Source of the DNA: Eudromia elegans
Lineage: Eukaryota > Chordata > Aves > Tinamiformes > Tinamidae
Direction: 5' to 3'
NCBI GenBank assembly: GCA_003342815.1
Contig: PTEX01000164.1
Coordinates: forward strand, 1,155,748 to 1,219,747
DNA: 64,000 nucleotides
Within the stretch, counting starts at the first letter, position 1. Each line of letters begins with the position of its first letter. Below the pieces are notes generated by a model. That model was not told the DNA's origin. It saw only the letters and a program-made list of their open reading frames with translations, and ran no database searches. Of the stretch, positions 44,670 to 56,600 are shown one piece after another. Made by a program: the position numbers and the translations under genes.

Positions 44670-47600
44670 CTGTGAAAAGAGCAGGACAAGAAAATAGATG
44701 AAAAAAAATAAAACTGATAGTCACTACATTAAACAACATAAGCAGTTGTTTATAACTGCTATAACTGTTATAACTGTTATAACAGTGAGGACTGTACATT
44801 GTGCAGAGAAGTGATCAGTTACCCACTTGCCCTGGGAACCAGACGTGCGTCGTCTTTAGCTCAGGCCTCTAGTGAAAATGAGGGTGTGACTTCTCAGTGG
44901 CCTACGTGGGGCTAAGGACGGGGGCGTCCTGCTCGCTGCCGCCGTGCCCGCTCCCTGCCCGGCGCGCGCCCGGATCACGCGGGCGCTGCGGCAGGAGCGT
45001 CGGGGTCGCTGAACACACGGCGCGAGCCCTGGCACGCGGAGGCTGCCGGAGGCCGCTCAGGGCAACCTGAGGCGCTTGGACGTTTAGGACACCGTGAAAG
45101 CACAGCCGGAGTTCCAAGAAGCCGCAAACCGAGGCGAGGCGGCACAGAACAGGCAGCCAAAGGTCTGCTGGGGAAACGCCTGTCTGTTCAAAACGTCCAG
45201 GTTGGGCAATGGGAATTCTTCCTTCCTCCTTCGAGAGCTGCAGCTGGCTCAGAGACTGCCTGACATTTGACTCGGGGTCTTAAAGGACATGGTGGCTAGA
45301 ACAAGGCAAAATCAAGCTGACTCAGATGTAGAAAAATCTAACTTGGGTGAGCTCTTCTGAACTATGGTCAAGATGTTGGAAAAATTATTTAATACGATGA
45401 TATAAGAAGGAAAATATGAAGGCAACTGTTTTTATCCCAAATCAACACAAACCAAACAGTTCAGAATCAGGCACGTGTTCCTCATGGCAACCTCTGGGTC
45501 CTGAAAGAGGAAGTGGCAAAACCACAAGAACATAGGGGCTCCAATCCCATCAGAGGATGAACAAATTGGCAATATGCAATATTCTGGCTTTTGGGGCAGC
45601 AGATTTAAAATCCTCATTGCACAGAAAGAGGAGGCAAATCTTCCGTGGGAAGAACAGGAGCCCAAGAAGAGCAGGAGCCGGTGCCAGAGGCGCGCAGGGA
45701 TGCCGGGGCTGCGGCGTCACTTACCTCTCCGCCGCCCTCCGTGCCCGGCACCGCTGCTCCCGCTGCCCCCGGCTGCTCCGGCGGCTGCGCCAGGTCCTCC
45801 TGCCAAGCACAAGGAAAAGGGCGTCCTTACAAGCACGGCAGAGGCACGGCCTCATCTCAGGCGGGCTCTCTGAGTAAATGAGGTAAGGTGGATTTCAACA
45901 TTAGGTATGTAAATACAACACCAGGTTCAATATACGGCAAATATGGCTTTCATTTTTTTTTCCTTTTTGTGCAGTTTGTTAGAGCAGATGTTTATAAAAG
46001 TACAATTCATTTTCTTATGCTCTGTTTCAGGTTATTCTTTTTCATTTTTAATGAAATTTTATCTTAATTTTGTATGGAAGTCAGATATACCGTTCGAATT
46101 TCAAGGCTTTGGAAGCAAGGAGCCACTGCTTTCCTCAATGCCACTGCTAACACAGTGTAAATCAGCTGTCCATGCAAAACCTGCCATAAAAAGCATTCTA
46201 TGCTCTGAGTGTTTTGGGGGAGACTCTACCTGAAATTTGTGGGAAGATTAAGATGGACTTTAACCTGTGAGAAATAAGTGTGCACCTTTTTGACATTAGG
46301 AGACTTTGTAAAGAACCGCCTAATAAAAGGAAAAAAAAAAAAAAGGAATTCTGGGAATTCTGTATGGGTTGGTGTTTAAAAAGAAACAGAAAAGAAAAGA
46401 AGGGAGCATCTTCCCATGTTCTCAGACTCTCTCTATGATTCCTTAGTAATGCTTCATGCCACAAACAGATGGAGGCCATCTATACATCTACAAATGTCCT
46501 TCTCTGCTCTTCTCTGCTGAATATGCACTGCTGAAAGGACTAAGTAGGAAAAGCTTTTTAGGGCAGAACCTGGAGGAAAGCCTTCCTAAACACTCCACAT
46601 GTGCCTTAGTTTCCTGTCCAAGAAAGCTTTTCATTAGTAACACAACAAAACTGCTGCTGAATTAGGGAACAAATGACAAACAAATAGGAGAAAATAGGCA
46701 TATATCACACTCAATTGCATAAATACCAAGTAGATTTCATGGGACTTTAAGCTCCAAATCGGCTTAGCTTCCAGACTAATTTTTAATAAGACGGGGAGCT
46801 GGGTAATCAGTGCTGAGATCAATTCACCAAGAAAGAAAACTGCCTAAACACTTGCCTTGGTCCAGTAATAGTTTCTGTGGGAGCTTCAGTCAGTCTCCTT
46901 ACCTCCCTGCTAGGAGTTAATTAGCTTATGAGCACATACAGCTGGGCACTGCTGAAGCCTCTGCATGAAATGATTATACCACAATGTTTTTTTTCCTGAA
47001 TAAATATGCTCCCAAATGCCCGGCCCTGCTGGCTGGGGTGAGTCCTGCTATTATCGGTGTGATGCGTGCTAAGTAAGCCTAGCTAATCTAACAACATCAG
47101 ATTGTTTGCAGGACGGAGCAGATCCATTTGTGGTCTCCCCAAGGGAGCTCTTGCAGCTCTGCAGAATCACTTAGCTGTGGCTGCAGCCCTTCCGAAATGA
47201 GCAAGCTCTATTGTTGTGGGTGAACAATGCCAGTGGCAGGAGAGCCACCTCTGTCCTGCGGATGGGGAAATATCTGAGCTGGAGCATCAAGAGGTCCCTG
47301 AGAAAACTGGTGTGTAAAAGTGAACAGCACCGCACTTCCCAGCTTTAAAGAGCACCTTCGGTCAAAACCGGTAAACAGCCTGAAAATGTATTTTAAAGCT
47401 TTCTGAACAGTTTACAGGCTGTTATGGGGAAAGAAAACGCAGACTCCTGCAATGCGGGTCAGTGGCAGCAGCTGCAAGAGGAGGCACTTGGCAGCCGCTG
47501 GGCAGAGGTGTCTGTGCAGAAGGAGCCGCAGGAGGAGGGATCCCTCCCCAGGACCTTCCCGCGGAGTTGGCCTGAGCGCCGTGGTGGGTTGAGGTCCCGC

Positions 47601-50600
47601 TGCTGCTCCGTGTCCTGCTGCTCCCCACAGCCCTTAAACCCGCTCTCCGGCAGGACCACCCTGCAGCGGGACCACGGTGCCTCCTGCGGCCACTTGCGGC
47701 ACGGGAAGGAACCCTGTTTCTCCGGAGCCTTCCTCAGCGGCCGCGGCAGGAGCCAGCACAGTCGCAGGACGAAGAGGTGTCAGGTTGTGCTGAGGTTTCC
47801 GCCTCCGGGCGCTCGTCTCACCCGCCTGCCGCCCTCACTGCCCAGAATAGCAGGGCCCGAGGGAGGCTGCGCTCTGCCGCTGGGCGTAGCGGGATGGGGA
47901 CACAGCCACGGCCTGGTTAAAACCCGTGGACAGCTTCACCGTGCAAGGTGGGGGGCTTCGCTTCGGCTGAGGATCCAGGAACTGGTGGGTGGCAACCCCA
48001 CCTGTCACAAACAGTAATGAGCAGCATGATGCTGAGCAGGAAGGCAAGGGTAGAGCAGTGCTGTTCACCTAATTACGGAGGAGGAATGTCCTCACGGAAA
48101 GCTGTGTGGCAACCCTGGGCTACACTGTAAAACTATGTTCATTCTTCTGTCCTAAGAAAGCCAGAGGTCTCTCTCCCCTTTCTAACAGGGAAATCACACT
48201 GTTGCTGAGCAGAGGTGCTGCCAGAAAGGCAGCACACTCAGCGGTGAGCAAGCTCTCCTCCTGCTCCAAGGCTGTGACGCAGCAGTGCCCTGGCACCCTG
48301 CTACAGATGTACCCGTCCAAAATGGGACACCAATTTCTGAGGGGCAAAGCAAGGTTGAGCTCTCCAGCCCGCCTTGGGTGCCGGAGCTCAAGCAGAGCGT
48401 GCCGAAGCAAGGCAATGTGTGTTGGCAGCATCCCCAGAGCACGCCCTGGCGAGCAGCCTGAGCCCCGCGGACGCGTGTGCACCTTCGCTGTCCCACTGCA
48501 CTCGTTGCTTTCCCAAGGTGAACTCCTGCGGCAGCTTTCCCTTCTCCGCCAGCCCGGGGCCGGGCGGCTCCCACGGACAGCGCAGGGTCGGTGGGACGCA
48601 GCGTTTGGCCCGGACGCGCGCACTGCCCCCCGTGAAGGCGAGGGCCTCACCGCGCCAGCGCAGCCGGCCTGCACACCTCCTGTGCCGGGATGGGACCTGC
48701 CGTGACAAACCCGGGCCCGGCAATACCAACCAGAACGAGAACGCAGCACAGACACGTGTCTGGGTGCAAAGCTGCCCAGGTCAGGCTGCTTTTGCAGCCT
48801 CCCCTGCTTCACAGGGCTGTCAAGGCAGTGCACGAGGAAGCTGAGCACAATGGGGACGACTGCAGGCACTTATTGGGGTTTAATCCTTATGTGCTTAAGC
48901 GGTGGATTTCCGTGTTCCTCCTGCTGGTGCCTCCCTGGGCACAGAGGCTCAGCAGTTTTGCACTCGGAGGCACCTCGGGTGCCCCTGTGTGCTGCACCTC
49001 TCCTGCTCGCGCTCACCCTCGCGAAACAAGCTGAACAGGGAGGTGTTTCATTAACGTCTGCCTCCAATTCCTTCAGCGGAACCGTGTCAGTGGAATCGCA
49101 CGGCTTGAGTGAGCAGAATTAAGACCATGCACGTGAACGGTTCATATGAAAAACATGTACTTGTTACGGAAATGATAGTCCTAAACTACAGGCACAGTAC
49201 ACACACAGAGGAGCGCTGAGGTCTAGCACACAGTTAGGTTGCACACAACTGAGAACTGCTTAAATAATTAATGGCATGAAATAAAAACAGATCAAAACTA
49301 CTTTCAAATGACAGAACTGTGACTGACAACTAAACCGTATTAAAACTGACAGGGCAAATGGATCTAAAGAGAAGATCTAGGTGGAGGGCGAGGCAAGAAT
49401 AACTGTAGGGGAGTATCAGCCCCTGGGAGAATCCCTGAGGGGTGTCTGGTTGGGGGGTGTGTGTGAGTGCACGCGCGTACGCACCCGGCTCGTTCCCGAC
49501 CACGTGGCGTCTGCAATGCAGCAAACGCTGTGCTGCGTCATGCACATGCAAAATTAATCCTGCTCTAACACAGGGAGACTTGACGAGTGACCATCTCACA
49601 GAAATTACTCAATGCCCACGCCAGTGACTGAGACGCATGCAGAGCTGTAGGGCAAACACATTACTAACAGTGCTCACTCTTTGAATACTGGAAAAATATA
49701 CAGACGCTTTATTATCTTTTAATTTATGTATTTTTACTTCATGCTTAAATACTCAATCAGTCAATCGTTTCTGGCACTCAGCAGCGACCAGGCCAATGAC
49801 CAAGCTCACCTAAGTGATGCCCCCGCTAACCAAGGCTGTGCACAGCTGGTGCCTGCCCCCCCTCCTTCGGGGCAGGGCTGTTTGGGGCACATTTTCTTCT
49901 GCCCAGGTCTGAGGATGGCAGGGAGCAGAAGGGGCCTCTCCCATAGGGACATCGTAAGTGCAGAGTCCAAACCACCCAGTTGACTTAGGGCTGCCTTAGG
50001 GCACCCACGAAGCTCACTGACCCCAGAATCCCCAATCTGTGAAAAGCAACCTGTGCACTGCTAGCCCATGTCTTACACCGATACCAGCCGTTCAGCACAC
50101 AGATTGCATGTCAACAAGCTACCTGTAATTCCTACTAACACTAGCCACAGTGAGCTGTGGTTATGCCTCCTACACCACTCTACTCCCCACGTTCAGCTCC
50201 TCCCAGCGTGGCGCAGTGCTCACCGTGTACCTGCACAGATGTCCCTTCACTGAGAACAACTCCTCCATAAAGTCAGGAGGGGAATGACACTAAGAGTAAC
50301 TGACAACAGAAATAAGGCTTACGCAACTGCTCTTTGCAATCAAAAATAAAAGAATCAGATGGAGCAGAAAAAGGCTCAGCACTGTTTGTAACAACTATCT
50401 CAGGGGGAGGGAACTTAGGCAGGATTAGAAGAGTTTCGTGTGGTCTGTTTGTTTTTTCACACGTGTTAGTGCTGTACCTTTTCCCTCCTCCTAGCCCATC
50501 TGCAGCGTGCCCTTCCACGCCCTGCAGCTCCAGGCAGTGCCTCCGGCCGGAGCCCATCGGTTCCTTGTGTGGCACGGGAGGAGCAGCCCCAGGAGGAGCA

Positions 50601-53600
50601 GGCCCGGTGGGCAGGAGCCATGCGGGGAGGCAGCGCCGCGTTCCTCCTTTCAGGCCTCTGCCCTTGGCAGCAGGGACAGGCTGGGAGCAGATCACTGCCG
50701 TGGTGCCACCCGAAAGCCATCCAGCCCATGCACTTGGGGACCTCTCTCTGCTGGGACCCGCACTATGGCGAGCAACCATGACTGGAAGATTTTCATTCCT
50801 CATCTAAACTACATCACTAAGTCACAGGGCCCCTCTTGGTCACTGACACAAACATTTTACCTTAACTCCTTTCTTCTCTAACTTATTTTTGCTTTGCTTT
50901 TCTCCTCCTGTATTCAGTCTGCTCCTCACCTCTGCTTTTTGACATTACCCCATGACATCGTAGCTAAAGCAGCTTCCTGGCTCCCCCCATTAGTCTGTCA
51001 TTCGGCATAGGACACATCCCACATTTTTTTTCTTCTTGACCAATCCCCATTTTAACTTTATGCGGGCTGACACTTTAAGGCGATGCCAGAGTGACCCCTC
51101 AGAGGCTCCCACCCCGTAACACTCCAGAAAACCTGCAGCTCCCGGGATGCGGCGTGCATAATGCAGAGACGCTCCCAGGGCGAGGGAAGAGCTGATTTTC
51201 TACAGGACTCTGCACAGGGGCAGACACAGACAAAGCAGATGAGCTACCGGTGTGCACTTACCACCACCGCCACGTTTTAGCTCATTAGTCCTTGAGCGGG
51301 GGCTTGCACTTGGGCCTAAAGGGCAAGGGCACTGCTGCTGCTCCCCCGTCTGCAGTGGGGACGGGTCCGCCGAGGGCTGATGGGTTCCCACCGTCCCCAC
51401 ATTCCCAGCTTCCCTGGGAGAGTCACCCTGGAGACCGAGTATGGCAAAAGGTACAAGAGGGTAGAGCCTGGCCCCACTGAACGCGAAGTCACTGTTTGCA
51501 CTTCTGCAGCCTCGCTGTGGCAATAAAGATTAATCTTATCCCAAGGGCTTAGCAGGTCTCCTGTGTCTGTCCTTTTCACATGTTTCCAAGAGGACATTTT
51601 GCGTCACTCGTAGCTGCCTTTCTCCTCCTTTGTTAGCCTGTTCTCCCAGGATTTGTGCGGCGCGCAGAAGTTTTGTTTCTCATCACAATGTGCTCACTGT
51701 TAGGTCAGGAAATTCATCAGCCAACTGTCTGAACAACTAAAAAAAATTGGCCAGCCTCACTTGGCTGTGATTCTGGGTTTGGGCTGTGACTAAGGCAGGT
51801 TATGTCACTATCAGCTCTATTGACTATGGGCCTATAAAAGCCACAAAAATCCCCCCTCTAAAAAGGCCATAAAAGACTCCCCTCTAAAGCGGAGATAAAA
51901 AACAAGTTTATCAAAGAACTGCCAAATATTTACCACTAGAATAGCCTCATGCCCTGTACAAAGGGTTTACATTTGCTATCACATGGTGAAAATACCTTGT
52001 GTAACAACCAGTTTTGCTTTCAGCCAAGGAGTTGCTCTGCTTCTCTACATGTCCCTTCATCCACTAAGCTGAACCCATTCAGTTTGGCACATTGCATTCA
52101 AGGACAGAAGATGCCTTGTTTGAATCTGGCTTTCTCAGTGCATAATCTGAGTCACATGCCCTTTATCAGAAGATGCTTAGATGTTGTCCAAATCAGCCCA
52201 AATAGAAGACGAGGATCAAGCTCTTTGGAGCCTTCTATGGGACCACGCTCTTCAGAGCCGTGCCGGGTTGTCTTAGTTAATGCTGCCATCTACTGCTCAC
52301 AAAACTGATGGTCCTGGTTGGGAGATGGGTCTGCATCAACCCAGGGTTGGGATCAGTACAGTGCGTAGATGGTAAATACAGAATTTCAAAACATACCTCA
52401 AAGCTCTGTACTGTAAAGACACCAAGTGAGGACATAACCACCAACCTCCCTCCCTTTCTTTTTTTCCCATGTCTCAACACATTCAGTAGCTCTGTTTCCT
52501 GACAGAATTCTCATTGCAGTCTTGTTCTGCATATATTCAAGTCCATGAAAAAATTGTGTTTTTACATTATTTTAAAGTATAAAAATATTTTCCACCCTGA
52601 AAAATGGCTACAAGACAAAAGATAAAGTCCTCCAAATAAAAATGCAAATCATTAAGATCTTGATACAACCTTGTCTTGATGGATATAAAGGCACGCTGTC
52701 CTTTACATTTTGAGGAAATTCACATCTGGAGTTAGATGCAAATCAGTTTGGAAAGCAAAAGCCCCTAATTTTTTAAGACTTCTCAGAATTTTAAAGCTTA
52801 AAAATAACTCTAAGAATAGTCTATTTTCTTTCCTTGAACAATATTGCCTTTAAATATGAACAAAATCATTTATTAAAAAGTCTTCAAAATTAGAAAATAT
52901 TATTAAAATTCTTTTGGAAAGGAAGACTAAGATGCATTGGTTGGATGGCACATTATCATAACTGGATTTGAATTCAGGTACTACTGCTGTGGAGTCCTGC
53001 CAAGCAAAATGTAGCTGGAGACGGCATGTCGTTCCACAAAATTTCCATGAGATGAAGATCTCTAAATGCACATCATAGCTCTGGATGTCCAATGATTTTG
53101 GTAGGGGCTAGGAGGAAGAAGACCCACCTCCGAGGTAGCAATCAACAATATTTCACACCAGATTTCAGTGAATATTGTAAGTGGTGGGCTCTGGATGCCA
53201 AGTCCATTTTGAAAATGTTTGATACCTAGAATCTCATCCTGTTTCTGAATAGTTTTATTTACTGCCATATCCACACAGCAAACATCAAGAGACAGTGCTA
53301 TTACCTTTAACCGTAGCTGATATTAAACATCCTATAGTAGACGTTCTACAACAGTAGATATTGTTGAAATCCTCTCATTAAATAGGTAAAACGAACAACT
53401 CTTAACAACATTGCCAGCTATTCTAAGCTGCGCGATCCAAACGAGAGTTTTCTGCAGGCTGCTAAAGAAACAAACATACCTTTTTTACAACTCCTGTAGT
53501 GGCCACAATGGTCTCTGCTCCTTCTACAGTCTTGTTTGCCACTGTGTTCACACTGGCTACTACCGCTTCTCCCACAACGTTGGCCTGCTCTTTGGTCTTC

Positions 53601-56600
53601 TCAGCAACTAGGATATCAACAAGACATACTCAGTTAACCTGGTACTGTGAACAGGTTGCCAAATTAACTGGGACAATAAAATGATTGCACCAAGCTAAGA
53701 GAAGAAATGGACTCGGGGTTAGGCCTCTTTTGGATTTGCTGTATGATAGCACATCTGAATTTAGATTCTGTGTGTGAGGGTTTCATCTCACACAAAATGC
53801 TATCCAGGGGAACATGGACATTGCAGCTTGTCAGTCCTCACGGGCAACTGGAGACTGCAAAATCCAATGCAAGATGCTAAGAGACTATCATGCAAAGAAA
53901 GCATTTTGTAAGATAGACCGTGCGTGGCCTCTCCCCATGTACCTTCTAAGTGTATAGATTTGTGCAAAAAATAATTAATTCTGTCATGAAATTACCTAGA
54001 GAAAGGGATCTGTTCCTATCAGTTCAAGCCAGTCCCAGGTGTACCTGCCTTGGGCCTTGTGGACCCCAGAAGAGTCCCACAGGACCTGACTCTGTGACTG
54101 GCTGGCAGGAGGTTCCTAAAAGCTAAGGTTTTAGCCCAGCAGGAACTGACACAAGCACAAGGAGAGCCTCTCTGCACTCTGGACAGCACTCCTGACACTG
54201 TGAGCTGAATCGCTATGAGTCAGCAGCGCCCACCAAATAATATTTGTTAGGGGTTTTTTGACCTGCTCCACTGATTAAATATTTTCTCCCATCCACGCGC
54301 ACTGCAGATGCCAGACCCTGACCCTTTGCTCCTGGCAAGCATCCTCCATTCACCAGGTGAAGCTCACGTGGAGCAGCGCTGCCTCCAAGAGAGCTCCAGT
54401 GCGGCAGGAACGATGCCCTCGTCAGGAGGTTCAACAGCACCACCACCAAGGATTGCCCCATGGCTCGCAGGGAGCGTTGCCTCTTACCTGAGGTCACACT
54501 GTGCACTACGCCCTCCTTGGTTTTGGCACCTGTGAAAGGAAGCAGAGAGGGTGTCAGCGCGCGCCAGCGAGGAGCACGCGCGTCTCTGCCCCCGGTGGCT
54601 TTTGTCCTTATGAGGGGTGCTGGGAATACGTCCAGAGTGCATTGCCCAGAGATACCCCAACTTGATAAATCCTGAGGATGGCATGTTTGAGTAAGAAAGA
54701 CTGTCCCTTGGATATTTCTAAAATGAGAACCACCGCTGAGCAGAAATAAAACAGTGTCGGGTTAATTGAATGCATATTAAATGACCAAGTAAAATCTCGC
54801 TTATTTCAACCTTTCAAAACATGATTCACCTCAGCGATGCCCTCCTGCCTCTCAGCGGGTCATTGGCCACTGTACTCAGAACTAGACAAATTCATCTCTG
54901 TCAAAAGCTAACAAAATTTTAAGGTTTCCCTTTGATGGTTCCACCTCACTGTATTTGTAAATCATCCACACCTACACAACCTATTTGCAAGTTTTCATAC
55001 CAACACAAAAAACAAACAACAACAGCCAGACATATTTTATGGCCAGCTTTCAAAATGACAGAAACACGGAATCAGTCAGGTACAGATGCACTGCAGCATC
55101 CGTGGGGGAAGTTAGTCACGAACCACACCTAATTTTCATTAAAAGCCTAAAAAGCAAAACAAGTGCAGCACTCTGATAACGGCTGATAGGGTGGAACAGA
55201 GCTGTGCTCCTACAACACACCCTACACATTTCATTCTATCATCCTGCGCTGTGCAACCTGGAGAGATGAAATCTTTGTGGTTTTGGTTACAGCTATAAGC
55301 TGGGCTTAGGAATGATGCACTGGACATGGTGTGTACTGCTGTAAACTGGGTTTCAAGATGATGCTTGTAGGCGTGTGCACAGCAGCACGTGAGCAGGCAG
55401 ACCAGATGTGCATCTCATCATTGCCACGAATGCAGGTCCCAGCATTGCCCAAATGCACAAAGTCCAGTTGAGACGTGAAGCAGCTTTAACTCCTCCCCTT
55501 CTCCCACAGCACTGATGTGACGTGCCCGGCCGCCTCACGCCACACACAGAGGTTCACGTTCAGCCCTTCTTTGCTGCTTTTTGCTCCAAGAGCAATTCTA
55601 AGGCAAATTAAATATACAGTTTATTGTCCAGGATTCACATCTTTTCACTTTGCAGTTAACATTCTGAGACAAAAAGTATACTTACACCCCAGATACGTTT
55701 TTTTAGTGGGCTTTTTATCTAAGATTTCCCTCTGGACTTGCTTCTTTTGCAGGGGAGTGTTTTTAAAATGAAAAATAATTCCAGAAGGGAGGGATGCCCG
55801 TCCAAGAGAGCCCTTTCCTGCATTGCTTTCAGGACGGACGGGGAGCAGGGGCAGCAGCAGCAGCAGCGCGGCTGCGTGCCGCCCAGTGCAGCTCGCCTCC
55901 TCTCCCTAACGCACTCCCACACCACACCCCATGACTCAGGCTCCCGCATCCCCTGCGCCCGGGGCCTTCCCGCACATCCCTCGCCTGCCTCCAGCAGCAG
56001 TTGCACAGGGAAGCCACCACCCCAGCTCCATCCCCACTGCTCATCAGCCTTTGCCCACGGCCACCACATGCGCAATTAAGTGTTCCTCTGTCCTGCCCCT
56101 TCTGCAAAAGGGGTGTCCAAGGGCTGCGCAGGGTCCGTGAGAGCTCTGCATCAGTATCTGAGGCGGGGCGAGGTGGTGGGGCTCTGTGCACGGGGCAAGG
56201 CTGTGCTAGACACCACTCTAACGCTGTGCACTGGCCTTGCGGGAGCGGTGCTGGGGTCGCTTCTCGAGCAGGGCCGGGTGCGCTGGGGCTTTCTGCAACA
56301 CATGTGACAGCAAGGGAGGCTGTGGGGACTCTTAGGCAGGGTGGCATTAACCTCATCATCACTCATCCCCGTCTTTAAACCACATAAAACAGCACAACAG
56401 AATTACCTGCTGAATACACATTGCTTGTGCAAGAAATCCACTGCACTTTCTGCATAGCCAGGGCAGCTCTAGACTGGAGAGCAGTCTGTGTTTTCACCAG
56501 GAGCACCAGTGGTCCTGCTGCAGCATTTCTCCTGCTCTCGCCCCCTTTCCATGCACCCTCACCTCTCCCCTGGGCCCTCAGCAAACCACCCAGGGGACAC

